Shown: positions 1-9,326, counted from the stretch's first letter. The stretch is 64,000 bases of DNA from an uncultured Celeribacter sp. (GCF_963676475.1 NZ_OY781106.1:248001-312000); one strand, 5' to 3'. Translations and numbers: made by a program. The notes: generated by a model from the letters alone, not told the origin.

Positions 1-1
1 C

Positions 2-931
2 CCTTTCACCTTCTGGATGATGATCATCGGCACGCTGGCGATCACCGGCGTTGGCATCCCGCTCACGCATTTCGGTTTCGCAGGCTTCCTGTCGAAAGAC
101 GCCATTATCGAGAGCGCCTATGCCTCGGGTGTCGGTTACGCTTTCTGGATGTTGGTCATCGCGGCGCTGTTCACGTCCTTCTATTCGTGGCGCCTCATTT
201 TCCTGACCTTCTTTGGCAAGGCGCGCGGCGACCATCATGCGCATGATCATGCGCACGAAAGCCCGCTTGTCATGCTGGTGCCGATCGGGACGCTGTCCTT
301 GGGCGCGATCTTTGGCGGCATGATCTGGTACAACAGCTTCTTTGGCGATCATGATAAATTCGTTGAGTTTTTCGCGCTGCCGCATCACGCGGAAGTCGAG
401 ATGGTTGACGGTCATGATGCGGGTCACGGCGAAGCTGCTGCGGATACGCACGGTGAAGAGGCTGCGCACGGCATGGCGCCGCAAGGTGCGATCTTCCTGG
501 CGGCCGACAACACCGTTCTGGACGACGCCCACCACGCGCCGACTTGGGTGAAAGTGTCGCCCTTCATCGCCATGGTGCTTGGCTTCCTGATCGCCCTTTG
601 GTTCTACATCTGGAAACCGGAAACGCCCGCGAAATTGGCGAAAAGCCAGCCCGTCGCTTACCAGTTCCTGCTGAACAAATGGTACTTCGACGAGCTTTAT
701 AACGCGATCTTCGTGCGTCCCGTTCTGGCCCTTGGCCGCTTCCTCTGGAAACGCGGCGACGAAGGCATCATTGACGGCGGGATCAACGGTCTTGCGCTTG
801 GCATCGTGCCCTTCTTCACCCGCCTTGCTGGCCGGGCACAGTCGGGCTTCATCTTCACTTACGCTTTTAGCATGGTTCTGGGGATTGTGATCTTGGTAAC
901 CTGGATGTCGATCGGCGGGGGGGCACACTGA
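2..931 (+). CDS. nuoL: NADH-quinone oxidoreductase subunit L, C-terminal part (5' end outside window)
   Basis: C-terminal ~309 residues of the largest proton-pumping, Mrp-antiporter-like membrane subunit of respiratory complex I. The frame is open from base 2, so the start lies upstream. Several hydrophobic helices are visible, and the end carries the long amphipathic/transmembrane tail typical of NuoL. Two His-rich stretches (about 231-260 and 385-480) sit in loops between helices and are not part of the usual core. The stop overlaps the nuoM start (TGATG), so the genes are translationally coupled. Identity is inferred from the family look and from nuoM and nuoN following. Confidence 0.95.
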   Translation, partial: PFTFWMMIIGTLAITGVGIPLTHFGFAGFLSKDAIIESAYASGVGYAFWMLVIAALFTSFYSWRLIFLTFFGKARGDHHAHDHAHESPLVMLVPIGTLSLGAIFGGMIWYNSFFGDHDKFVEFFALPHHAEVEMVDGHDAGHGEAAADTHGEEAAHGMAPQGAIFLAADNTVLDDAHHAPTWVKVSPFIAMVLGFLIALWFYIWKPETPAKLAKSQPVAYQFLLNKWYFDELYNAIFVRPVLALGRFLWKRGDEGIIDGGINGLALGIVPFFTRLAGRAQSGFIFTYAFSMVLGIVILVTWMSIGGGAH

Positions 932-2463
932 TGGAAAACGTGCTTTCTTTCGTCACCTTCCTTCCGACGGTGGCCGCCCTCGTGCTCGCGCTTTTCCTGC
1001 GCGGCGAGGATGCGGTGGCTCAACTCAACGCAAAACGACTGGCTCTGTTCGCCACCGTGATCACCTTTGTGATCTCTCTGTTCATCCTCTTTGGCTTTGA
1101 CCCGGAAAACACCGGGTTCCAGATGGTCGAAGAGGCCGACTGGATCATGGGCCTCAAATACAAGATGGGCGTCGATGGCATTTCGGTGCTTTTCGTGATG
1201 CTCACCACCGCGCTTATGCCGCTGGTGATCTGGTCCGCATGGGATGTGAAAACCCGCGTCAAGGAATACATGATCGCTTTCCTTCTGTTGGAAACGCTCA
1301 TGCTCGGCGTGTTCTGCGCGCTCGATCTGATGCTCTTCTACCTCTTCTTCGAAGCAGGCCTCATTCCGATGTTCCTGATCATCGGCATCTGGGGCGGCAA
1401 GAACCGCATCTATGCCGCGTTCAAGTTCTTCCTCTACACCTTCCTGGGCTCCGTCCTGATGCTCGTTGCCATGGTCGCCATGTATATCGACGCGGGCACC
1501 ACCGACATCGTGCAGCTCATGGCGCATGATTTCTCGTCCGAGACGATCCAGGTGCTGGGCTTCAACATCATCGGCGGGTTCCAGACCTTGGCCTTCCTCG
1601 CCTTCTTCGCCTCTTTCGCGGTGAAGATGCCGATGTGGCCGGTGCACACCTGGTTGCCCGACGCCCACGTTCAGGCGCCGACCGCCGGGTCCGTGGTTCT
1701 GGCCGCGATCCTCTTGAAAATGGGCGGCTACGGCTTCCTGCGCTTCTCGCTTCCGATGTTCCCGGTGGCCTCCGCCAACCTCGCGGATTTCATCATGGTG
1801 CTGTCGGTCATCGCCATTGTCTACGCGTCGCTCGTGGCTCTGGTGCAGAGCGACATGAAAAAGCTGATCGCCTATTCTTCGGTTGCCCACATGGGCTACG
1901 TCACTGCGGGTATCTTTACCTTCAACCAACAGGGTCTCGATGGCGCGATCTTCCAGATGATCTCCCACGGTTTCGTCTCCGGCGCGCTCTTCCTCTGTGT
2001 CGGCGTGATCTACGACCGGATGCACACCCGTGAGATCGACGCCTTCGGCGGCCTCGTGAACAAGATGCCGGCCTACGCGCTTGTCTTCATGTTCTTCACC
2101 ATGGCGAACGTCGGCCTTCCGGGCACCTCCGGCTTCATCGGGGAATTCCTCACGATCCTCGGCATGTTCCAGGCCAACACCTGGATCGCTCTGGTCGCCG
2201 CCTCTGGCGTGATCTTCTCCGCCTGTTACGCGCTCTGGCTCTACCGCCGCGTCGTCTTGGGCGATCTGATCAAGGAAAGCCTCAAGACGATCAAGGACAT
2301 GACCCCGCGCGAGAAATGGATCTTTGCGCCGCTCGTGGCGATGACGCTCCTCTTGGGCGTCTACCCGGCGCTGGTGCTCGATCTGATCGGGCCGTCGGTC
2401 TCCGCATTGATTGACAACTATCACGCTGCTCTGCCGATGATGGCAGACGTCGCCACCCACTAA
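931..2463 (+). CDS. nuoM: NADH-quinone oxidoreductase subunit M
   Basis: Antiporter-like proton-translocating subunit of complex I in the inner membrane. At 510 aa it is the normal family length, with about 14 hydrophobic segments. The conserved membrane Glu lies in the FEAGLIPMFLIIG segment (~residue 137) and the MPMWPVHTWLPDAH motif is near residue 230. The start overlaps the nuoL stop by one base, and nuoN follows after 13 bp with a ribosome-binding sequence (AAAGGAC), so this is an ordinary nuoLMN operon end. Confidence 0.98.
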   Translation: MENVLSFVTFLPTVAALVLALFLRGEDAVAQLNAKRLALFATVITFVISLFILFGFDPENTGFQMVEEADWIMGLKYKMGVDGISVLFVMLTTALMPLVIWSAWDVKTRVKEYMIAFLLLETLMLGVFCALDLMLFYLFFEAGLIPMFLIIGIWGGKNRIYAAFKFFLYTFLGSVLMLVAMVAMYIDAGTTDIVQLMAHDFSSETIQVLGFNIIGGFQTLAFLAFFASFAVKMPMWPVHTWLPDAHVQAPTAGSVVLAAILLKMGGYGFLRFSLPMFPVASANLADFIMVLSVIAIVYASLVALVQSDMKKLIAYSSVAHMGYVTAGIFTFNQQGLDGAIFQMISHGFVSGALFLCVGVIYDRMHTREIDAFGGLVNKMPAYALVFMFFTMANVGLPGTSGFIGEFLTILGMFQANTWIALVAASGVIFSACYALWLYRRVVLGDLIKESLKTIKDMTPREKWIFAPLVAMTLLLGVYPALVLDLIGPSVSALIDNYHAALPMMADVATH

Positions 2464-2476
2464 AGGACACCGGGAT

Positions 2477-3913
2477 ATGACTTCTACTGACTTTTCCACC
2501 GTCCTGCCGGAAGTTCTCCTTGCCATCTACGGCATGGCGGCGCTCCTGTTCGCCGTCTACACCGGCAAGGACAAACTCGCGGCTCTGATCACCTGGGTGA
2601 CCGCCGCAGTCTTCGTCATCATAGCTCTGATGATCGGTCTGGGCGGCGAGGGCTCTCGGGTCGCTTTCGGCGGCATGTTCATCGACGATGCGTTTTCGCG
2701 CTTCGGCAAAGTGGGCGTGCTTCTCGCGGGTGCTGCCGTGCTCGTGATGTCCTACGACTTCTTGGACAAGCGCGGCTTCGCCAAGTTCGAATACCCGATC
2801 CTCGTGCTCTTCTCCACGATCGGCATGATGGTCATGGTCTCTGCGGGCGACCTGATGGCGCTCTATCTCGGCCTCGAACTGATGTCCTTGGCGCTCTACG
2901 TCATCGCCTCCTTCCGTCGCGACAGTGTGAAATCCACCGAAGCGGGCCTCAAGTATTTCGTGCTTGGCTCTCTGTCCTCGGGCTTGTTGCTCTACGGCTC
3001 GTCCTTGGTTTACGGCTTCTCCGGCACCACCTCTTTCGCGGGCATCATCTCTGTCGTGCAGAACGACGTGCCGGTGGGCGTGCTCTTTGGCCTCGTCTTC
3101 GTGATGACCGGCCTCGCGTTCAAGGTTTCTGCCGTGCCGTTCCACATGTGGACCCCGGACGTTTACGAAGGCGCACCGACGCCGACCACCGCCTTCTTTG
3201 CCACCGCGCCGAAACTTGCCGCCATGGGCCTCTTCGCCCGCGTGCTGCATGACGCTTTCGGCGGCATCGTCGGCGACTGGCAACAGGTTCTGGCCGTCAT
3301 CGCCGTGGCCTCCATGTTCCTGGGCGCCATTGCCGGGATCGGTCAAAAGAACATCAAACGTCTGATGGCCTATTCCTCAATCTCGCACATGGGTTTCGCG
3401 CTCATGGGCCTGGCGGCTGGCAATGCCGAGGGCGTGCAATCCGCGATGATCTACATGGCGATCTATGTGACGATGAACATCGGCACCTTCGCCTTCATCA
3501 TGACGATGGAGCGGGACGGCAAACCTGTCACCGACATCTCCGCGCTGAACCTCTACTGGCGCAATTCTCCGACGAAAGCGCTGGCCCTTTTGGTCCTGAT
3601 GTTCTCGCTCGCGGGTGTGCCGCCGATGCTCGGTTTCTTCGGGAAGCTGGCGGTGCTTCAGGCCGCTTGGGGTGCAGGTCTCGTTTATCTTGCCGTCTTC
3701 GGTGTGATCGCCTCCGTGATCGGCGCGTTCTACTACCTGCGCATCGTTTACTACATGTACTTCGGCGCCGAGACCGATCCGCTCGACAAAGTCTCCAGCC
3801 CGGTCACCTTCGCGCTTCTGACCCTCTCCGCACTGATCATGCTTGTCGGGATCGTCAACATGTTCGGTGTTGAGGGTATGGCGGCGATTGCGGCGGATGC
3901 GCTGGTCAAGTGA
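2477..3913 (+). CDS. nuoN: NADH-quinone oxidoreductase subunit N
   Basis: Third antiporter-like membrane subunit of complex I, 478 aa, polytopic throughout. The conserved segment FHMWTPDVYEGAPTP lies near residue 220 and the lysine-bearing helix KRLMAYSSISHMGF near residue 295. It is the last nuo gene. Its TGA overlaps the GTG start of birA (GTGA), which extends the operon into cofactor genes. Confidence 0.98.
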   Translation: MTSTDFSTVLPEVLLAIYGMAALLFAVYTGKDKLAALITWVTAAVFVIIALMIGLGGEGSRVAFGGMFIDDAFSRFGKVGVLLAGAAVLVMSYDFLDKRGFAKFEYPILVLFSTIGMMVMVSAGDLMALYLGLELMSLALYVIASFRRDSVKSTEAGLKYFVLGSLSSGLLLYGSSLVYGFSGTTSFAGIISVVQNDVPVGVLFGLVFVMTGLAFKVSAVPFHMWTPDVYEGAPTPTTAFFATAPKLAAMGLFARVLHDAFGGIVGDWQQVLAVIAVASMFLGAIAGIGQKNIKRLMAYSSISHMGFALMGLAAGNAEGVQSAMIYMAIYVTMNIGTFAFIMTMERDGKPVTDISALNLYWRNSPTKALALLVLMFSLAGVPPMLGFFGKLAVLQAAWGAGLVYLAVFGVIASVIGAFYYLRIVYYMYFGAETDPLDKVSSPVTFALLTLSALIMLVGIVNMFGVEGMAAIAADALVK

Positions 3914-4662
3914 GCCCCGCTGACGCTCGTCATACCTGGCCTGCGGGCGTTGGGCGCACCGTCCTCGCATCTGTGGACAGCACCATGTCGGAGGCCGCGC
4001 GTGTCGCGGCCTCTTCCACATTTCCGCAATGGATCATGGCCCAGACCCAGACGGCGGCCCATGGTCGTCGTGGACGCCCCTGGACCATGCCGGAGGGCAA
4101 CTTTGCCGCCACGCTTTTGATGTTCCCGCTGGAACGGCCCGAACTCGTGGCGTTGCGCAGTTTCGTGGCCTCTCTGGCGCTCTATGACGCCTTCGTCGCT
4201 GTGACAGGCCGTTCCGATCCGTTCTCGCTCAAATGGCCCAACGACGTGCTTTTGAACGGCGGCAAGGTTGCGGGTATCTTGTTGGAGCGTGGGCCTTCGT
4301 ATCTTGCTATTGGCATCGGCATCAACCTCGCCGAAGCGCCGCCTCTGTCCATGGTCGAAGAGGGGGCAACACCGCCCGTCTCCTTGGCGCATGAGACCGG
4401 TGCCTTGGTGGCGCCCGAGGAATTCCTCGATCTGCTCGCGCCCGCTTACGCCCATTGGGAGACGCAATTCACCACCTACGGCTTTGCCCCGATCCGCGAG
4501 GCCTGGTTGGTGCGCGCGGCGCGTCTGGGCAGTGAAATTCGCGCGCGGACGATGCGCGAGACCCACCACGGCACGTTTGAGACTGTAGACGCCTTTGGCA
4601 ATCTCGTGCTGGCCACCTCCAAGGGCAAGCTCACCATCCCAGCCGCAGAGGTCTATTTCTGA
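3910..4662 (+). CDS. birA: Biotin--[acetyl-CoA-carboxylase] ligase (monofunctional BirA)
   Basis: Activates biotin to biotinyl-AMP and transfers it to the biotin carboxyl carrier protein in the cytoplasm. At 250 aa it has no N-terminal helix-turn-helix, so it is a catalytic-only (class I) ligase rather than a repressor. Visible motifs are GRRGRPW at residues 52-58 (biotinyl-AMP binding loop), the KWPNDVLL strand near residue 107, and the C-terminal SH3-like part. It starts with GTG overlapping the nuoN stop and ends overlapping the coaX ATG (TGATG). The order nuoN-birA-coaX-RNase J recurs in related bacteria. Confidence 0.95.
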   Translation: MSPADARHTWPAGVGRTVLASVDSTMSEAARVAASSTFPQWIMAQTQTAAHGRRGRPWTMPEGNFAATLLMFPLERPELVALRSFVASLALYDAFVAVTGRSDPFSLKWPNDVLLNGGKVAGILLERGPSYLAIGIGINLAEAPPLSMVEEGATPPVSLAHETGALVAPEEFLDLLAPAYAHWETQFTTYGFAPIREAWLVRAARLGSEIRARTMRETHHGTFETVDAFGNLVLATSKGKLTIPAAEVYF

Positions 4663-5441
4663 TGCTTCTCTGTATCGACACCGGCAACACCAACACCGTC
4701 TTTTCCATCTGGAACGGAAGCGCGTTCATCGCCACATGGCGCACCTCGACGGAGCACCAGCGCACGGCGGATCAGTATTACGTCTGGCTCTCGACGCTGA
4801 TGAATTTCCAAAAGATCGAGGCGGACATCACCGAGGTGATCATCTCCTCGACCGTGCCGCGTGTGGTGTTCAACCTGCGGGTTCTGGCGAACCGCTATTT
4901 CAACTGTCGGCCGCTTGTGGTCGGCAAGCCGGAATGCCTCTTGCCGCATATGCCGCGTGTCGATGAGGGCACCACTGTGGGGCCGGACCGTCTTGTGAAC
5001 TCCGCAGGTGCCTTTGATCGCTTCGGCGGCGATCTCATCGTGGTGGATTTCGGTACGGCGACCACCTTCGACGTGGTGGCCGAGGACGGGGCTTATGTCG
5101 GCGGCGTGATCTCTCCCGGTGTGAACACCTCGCTCGAAAGCCTCCACCTCAAGGCCGCCGCTCTGCCGCATGTCGATGTCACCATGCCCGAGAAGGTCAT
5201 CGGCACCAACACAGTCGCCTGTATGCAATCGGGGGTGTTTTGGGGCTATATTGGTCTCGTGCGTGAGACATGTAACCGCATCAAGACCGAATATGGCCGT
5301 CCGATGCAGGTGATTTCGACCGGAGGCCTTGCGCCGCTCTTCGATCAGGGTCACAAACTGTTTGACCATTTCGATGAATTCCTGACCATTCACGGCCTCG
5401 TCGTGATCCATAAGTATAATAAGGACATGGGTAACCTATGA
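4662..5441 (+). CDS. coaX: Type III pantothenate kinase
   Basis: First step of coenzyme A synthesis, phosphorylating pantothenate. It is 259 aa with the ASKHA ATP-binding signature DTGNTNT at residues 6-12. The pantothenate-pocket motif GxDR appears as VGPDRLVN (~110), followed by VVDFGTATTFD (~127) and GGVISPG (~146). Start and stop overlap birA and the RNase J gene, so translation is coupled. No type I (CoaA) gene is seen here. Confidence 0.96.
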   Translation: MLLCIDTGNTNTVFSIWNGSAFIATWRTSTEHQRTADQYYVWLSTLMNFQKIEADITEVIISSTVPRVVFNLRVLANRYFNCRPLVVGKPECLLPHMPRVDEGTTVGPDRLVNSAGAFDRFGGDLIVVDFGTATTFDVVAEDGAYVGGVISPGVNTSLESLHLKAAALPHVDVTMPEKVIGTNTVACMQSGVFWGYIGLVRETCNRIKTEYGRPMQVISTGGLAPLFDQGHKLFDHFDEFLTIHGLVVIHKYNKDMGNL

Positions 5442-7099
5442 GCGACCGTCTTCTCTATCTTCCTCTGGGGGGCGCCGGCGAGATCGGCATGAACTGCTAT
5501 GTCTATGGCTATGGGCCTGCGGGCAAGGAACGGTATATCGTCGTCGATCTCGGCGTCACCTTCCCCTCGATGGATGGCACGCCGGGCGTCGATCTGATCT
5601 TTGCCGATGTCGCCTGGCTCGAGGAGCGCAAGGACCGCATCGACGGCATTTTCATCACCCACGCGCACGAAGATCACGTCGGCGCCGTCGGCCACCTCTG
5701 GCCGCGTTTGGACGCGCCGATCTATGCCCGTGCGTTTACCGCCCATCTGGCGCGTTTGAAATTCGAAGAGCACGGCCATGACGAGTTGCAGATCAAAACC
5801 GTTTCCGCCTGGCCCGAACAGATCACTGTCGGCCCCTTCACCGTGGGCTTCGTGCCGATCTCCCACTCGATTCCGGAATCCTCCGCCCTAGTGATCGACA
5901 GCCCGGCGGGCCGGGTGATCCACACCGGCGACTTCAAAACCGACGAAAACCCGGTGGTGGGCGAGCCTTTCGACCGCGCCCTGTTCGAAGAGATTTCCAA
6001 GAACGGTGTCAAAGCGCTGGTCTGCGATTCCACCAACGTCTTCTCGCCCAATCCGGGCCGCTCCGAGTCCGAGGTCATCGGCCCGCTGACCGATCTCATT
6101 TCCTCGCTCGACGGCATGGTGGCAGCGACCACATTTGCCTCGAACATCGCGCGGGTGAAGACGCTGGCCGAAGCTGGGTCGAAAGCCGGGCGTTCCGTCG
6201 TCCTTCTGGGCCGCGCCATGCGCCGGATGATCACGGCGGCGATCGAGACCGGCATCATCTCCGATTTCCCGAAAACCGTCTCGCCGGAAAATGCCGCCGA
6301 TATTCCGCATGAAAACCTCATGCTGCTCACGACCGGGTCGCAGGGCGAACATCGTGCGGCTACCGCACAGCTGTCGCGCGGCAAATACCTTGGCCTCAAG
6401 ATGGCAGAGGGCGATACGATGATTTTCTCCTCGAAAACCATTCCCGGCAATGAGGTCTCCGTCGGTCGTATTCTCAATGCGTTCTCGGAAATGGGTGTCG
6501 AGACGATCTCTGGCCGTGACGAGATTCACGTCTCTGGCCACGCCAACCGCCCGGATCTGGCGCTAATGCATGAGATCGTCAAACCGCAGGTCGTGATCCC
6601 GATGCATGGCGAACACCGCCACCTGCGCGAACATGCGAAACTGGCCGACTCCAATGGTTTCCAATCCATCGTGGCACCGAATGGCGTCGGTGTGGATCTC
6701 TCCGGCAATGCGCCGCGCGTGGTTGAATATATCGAAACCGGCCGCACCTATCTCGATGGCTCGATCCAGATCGGCGCGCTCGATGGCATCGTGCGCGACC
6801 GTATCCGCATGGCGCTCAATGGCCTTGTCGTGGCCACGGTGATCATCGAAGATGACGAGCCGCTGGGCGATTGCTGGTGCGAACTGCGCGGCCTGCCGGA
6901 AACAGGCCTGTCGCGCGCGCCTCTCAATGAGGTTCTCGAAGAGGATGTGAACCAGTTCCTGATGCGTGCCAAACCCAAGACCCTGTCGGATGACGACAAG
7001 ATCGAAGAGGAAATGCGCCGCATCATCCGCCGCACGACCCAAGAAGAAGTCGGCAAAAAGCCCGAGGTTCAGATCATCATCTCGCGCCTGTCGAACTGA
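5438..7099 (+). CDS. rnj: Ribonuclease J
   Basis: Metallo-beta-lactamase/beta-CASP ribonuclease with endo- and 5'-3' exonuclease activity on RNA, in the cytoplasm. It is 553 aa. The zinc motif HAHEDH is at residues 75-80; further beta-lactamase motifs (SHSIPES, HTGDFKTD) and the beta-CASP HVSGHA and PMHGEHRHL histidines follow. The start overlaps the coaX stop (ATGA). A strong terminator follows 45 bp after the stop. The closest alternative, a general metallo-hydrolase, is excluded by the full RNase J architecture. Confidence 0.95.
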   Translation: MSDRLLYLPLGGAGEIGMNCYVYGYGPAGKERYIVVDLGVTFPSMDGTPGVDLIFADVAWLEERKDRIDGIFITHAHEDHVGAVGHLWPRLDAPIYARAFTAHLARLKFEEHGHDELQIKTVSAWPEQITVGPFTVGFVPISHSIPESSALVIDSPAGRVIHTGDFKTDENPVVGEPFDRALFEEISKNGVKALVCDSTNVFSPNPGRSESEVIGPLTDLISSLDGMVAATTFASNIARVKTLAEAGSKAGRSVVLLGRAMRRMITAAIETGIISDFPKTVSPENAADIPHENLMLLTTGSQGEHRAATAQLSRGKYLGLKMAEGDTMIFSSKTIPGNEVSVGRILNAFSEMGVETISGRDEIHVSGHANRPDLALMHEIVKPQVVIPMHGEHRHLREHAKLADSNGFQSIVAPNGVGVDLSGNAPRVVEYIETGRTYLDGSIQIGALDGIVRDRIRMALNGLVVATVIIEDDEPLGDCWCELRGLPETGLSRAPLNEVLEEDVNQFLMRAKPKTLSDDDKIEEEMRRIIRRTTQEEVGKKPEVQIIISRLSN

Positions 7100-7144
7100 T
7101 CTATAGTGTGACGGGGACGGTCACCCCGATCCCGTAAAAAATTT

Positions 7145-7178
7145 AAACGCCCCCGTGGTTTCGAGCCCGGGGCGTTTT
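7145..7178 (+). terminator. Rho-independent terminator after the RNase J gene
   Basis: Perfect 9-bp arms AAACGCCCC (7145-7153) and GGGGCGTTT (7169-7177) with a 15-nt loop and a short T tract. It ends the nuo-birA-coaX-rnj transcription unit. Confidence 0.85.
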
Positions 7179-7205
7179 GCTGCTCCTAGATGATTTTTCG
7201 ACACG

Positions 7206-7225
7206 CGATCAAAAGCGCTTGATCG
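7206..7225. promoter_or_regulatory. Inverted repeat upstream of the VPLPA-CTERM gene
   Basis: CGATCAA (7206-7212), 6-nt spacer, TTGATCG (7219-7225). The perfect 7-bp arms lie about 54-73 bp before the GTG start. It could be an operator or only a chance palindrome; no T run follows, so it is not a terminator. Confidence 0.35.
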
Positions 7226-7278
7226 AACGTGGGAGACGGGTCATGAAGTCATGCGTTGTTAACCCTCTTGAGGCATAT

Positions 7279-7805
7279 GTGCTTAAAAATTTCCTTTGCG
7301 CAGCCGCTTTCGCCAGGGCTCTCCCGGTCGCTGCGCAGGCTCGTCCCATGACGTTTAACGTGGATTTCTCAGGTAGAGCGGGGGGGCTTTGGCTCCGGCA
7401 CGATGGTGGTCGAAAGCGATCTGCTCACGGACCCTTCGCCCGCAGGCGCTCCGGCGATGTCCTACGATTTTCTCTTTCAATACGACAATGGCCATGTGTC
7501 CGAGAAAAGCGCCAGCGAAGTCTTGGCGGCTTTTCTCATCCTGTCGGGGCCGCTTAATCTTTCGAGAGATCTGATCGGTCAAAGCTCGTTTATTGACGTT
7601 CTGTTCTTCGATTTTATGAGCACGGGACCCGATAGCTTTAGCTATTACGTCGATATCGACACAAATGAGACCTTCACCTTGACAAGCATGACGACCGGAG
7701 GAACGGCTGCCAGCCGTTCCGCTTCCGGCGACGCTTCCGCTTTTGTTGGCAGGGCTGGGTGGCTTCGGGCTGATCCGTCGCAAGCGCAAAGCCACCAACA
7801 TCTGA
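7279..7805 (+). pseudogene. VPLPA-CTERM sorted exported protein, broken by two +1 frameshifts
   Basis: The reading frame runs through three registers. From a GTG at 7279 (GAGG five bases upstream) it encodes a signal peptide ending AALPVAAQA-like. Removing one G from the G7 tract at 7380-7386 joins it to the middle part (GFGSGTMVVESDLL...). Removing one C at 7714-7715 joins that to a C-terminus SVPLPA, hydrophobic helix, RRKRKA and a TGA at 7803-7805. The repaired product would be 174 aa: signal peptide, beta-rich domain, and a VPLPA-CTERM sorting tail recognised by an exosortase. An alternative start is ATG 7243. Both lesions are one extra base in or next to homopolymers, so sequencing error cannot be excluded; otherwise it is a recent pseudogene. 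Confidence 0.8.
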
Positions 7806-7827
7806 CAGCGCGTCTGTGTAAAATGTC

Positions 7828-7853
7828 AAAACCCGCCATTGGCGGGTTTTTTC
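7828..7853. terminator. Bidirectional terminator between VPLPA gene and DEAD-box gene
   Basis: AAAACCCGCC (7828-7837), ATT loop, GGCGGGTTTT with a T6 run. The A run on the left makes it work on both strands, serving the two convergent genes. Confidence 0.85.
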
Positions 7854-7877
7854 ATAAGCCATCATGACGGCGTTGGC

Positions 7878-9326
7878 TCAACCCGCCTGACGTTCCTCAA
7901 AGCTCAGCGCGATGAAGGAGGGCAGGTGATCGCCAAGGCCCACGACCTTGTCTTCCTCTTTGCGGCCATGACCGCGACGCGGCTGCTTCGGTTCGGATTT
8001 GGGCTCCGACTTCGGCTCAGATTTCGGCGGCGTAGCGCCGTGATCCTGTTGGACCTCTACAGCCTGATCCTCGGTTTTGACCTCATCCGTTTTGTCGGAT
8101 TTGCGACGGCGCGAGCGGCTGCGCTTCGGCTTTTCGGACGTGGTGTCATCGCTTTCTGGCGTTTCTTCCGTGACGGCGCCAAGCGGGTTCTCCAGGCGCG
8201 GAATGTCCTTGGCGATCAGCGCTTCGACATCGGCGAAATTCTTTTCGTCGCGCGGCTCGCAAATCATGATCGCCTTGCCATCGCGTCCGGCGCGGCCCGT
8301 GCGGCCGATGCGGTGCACATAGTCCTCAGCATGGCTCGGCACGTCGAAGTTGAACACATGGGTCACAGAGGCCACGTCCAGCCCGCGGGCCGCCACGTCG
8401 GAGGCCACAAGGATCTTGATCTCGCCGCCGCGGAATTTTTCCAGTGTGGCGTTCCGTTGGCTCTGGTCCAGATCGCCGTGGATCGGCGAGGCCTGATAGC
8501 CGTATTTGTTCAAGGACTTGGACACGATGTCCACATCCGTCTTGCGGTTGCAGAAAATGATGCCGTTTTGCAGCTTGTCGCCCTCGGCGTCGATCAGCGC
8601 GCGCAGAAGTTTGCGTTTTTCACTGGCCGCACGGTCCCGGCGCGAGCCTTTGAACATCACCACATGCTGTTCGATGTTCTCGCCCGAGGTCGCCTGACGC
8701 GCCACTTCGATGCGGGCAGGGGCCGAGAGGAAGGTGTTGGTGATCCGCTCGATCTCCGGCGCCATGGTGGCGGAGAAGAACAGCGTCTGGCGGGTAAAGG
8801 GCGTCAGGCCAAAGATGCGTTCGATGTCGGGGATGAACCCCATGTCGAGCATCCGGTCGGCCTCATCCACCACCATGACTTTCACGTCCGACAGGATCAG
8901 CTTGCCACGTTCGAAATGGTCGAGCAAACGCCCGGGCGTCGCGATCAGCACGTCGACACCCTTGTCGATCAGCGCATCTTGCTCCTTGAAGCTCACGCCA
9001 CCGATCAACAGCGCCTTCGTCAGCTTCATGTATTTAGTGTATTGATCGAAATTCTCGGCCACCTGTGCGGCCAACTCGCGCGTCGGACAAAGCACCAAAG
9101 AGCGCGGCATCCGGGCACGCGCGCGGCCACGGGCCAGGTTGGTGATCATCGGCAAAACGAAAGATGCGGTTTTGCCGGTCCCGGTCTGGGCGATGCCCAA
9201 GACGTCTTTGCCTTCGAGTGCGGGCGGAATGGCTCCGGCCTGAATCGGCGTCGGGCTGTCGTATCCAGCATCTTCGACGGCTTTGAGAACTTTGGGGGCG
9301 AGATTGAGATCGGTGAACTTGGTCAA
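7878..9326 (-). CDS. DEAD-box ATP-dependent RNA helicase
   Basis: RhlE/RhlB-type RNA helicase for RNA unwinding and ribosome or mRNA turnover. I chose the TTG at 9324-9326 because AAAGG lies just upstream and the protein then begins TKFTDLNL, the usual family start; a frame-open extension upstream to 9392 does not look coding. At 482 aa, it has the Q motif region (GYDSPTPIQ), Walker A AQTGTGKT at 46-53, the DEAD box in VVDEADRMLDMGF, an SAT motif and HRIGRTGRAGR. The basic C-terminal tail contains tandem PKSE repeats (encoded at about 7987-8028) and is likely disordered RNA-binding sequence. Confidence 0.95.
   Translation of the reverse strand: MTKFTDLNLAPKVLKAVEDAGYDSPTPIQAGAIPPALEGKDVLGIAQTGTGKTASFVLPMITNLARGRARARMPRSLVLCPTRELAAQVAENFDQYTKYMKLTKALLIGGVSFKEQDALIDKGVDVLIATPGRLLDHFERGKLILSDVKVMVVDEADRMLDMGFIPDIERIFGLTPFTRQTLFFSATMAPEIERITNTFLSAPARIEVARQATSGENIEQHVVMFKGSRRDRAASEKRKLLRALIDAEGDKLQNGIIFCNRKTDVDIVSKSLNKYGYQASPIHGDLDQSQRNATLEKFRGGEIKILVASDVAARGLDVASVTHVFNFDVPSHAEDYVHRIGRTGRAGRDGKAIMICEPRDEKNFADVEALIAKDIPRLENPLGAVTEETPESDDTTSEKPKRSRSRRRKSDKTDEVKTEDQAVEVQQDHGATPPKSEPKSEPKSEPKQPRRGHGRKEEDKVVGLGDHLPSFIALSFEERQAG

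Noticed and set aside
859..2526. 555-codon open frame on the minus strand opposite nuoM
   Set aside because: It mirrors a strongly supported nuoM, is rich in His/Arg/Glu without any domain, and comes from codon bias of a GC-rich gene.
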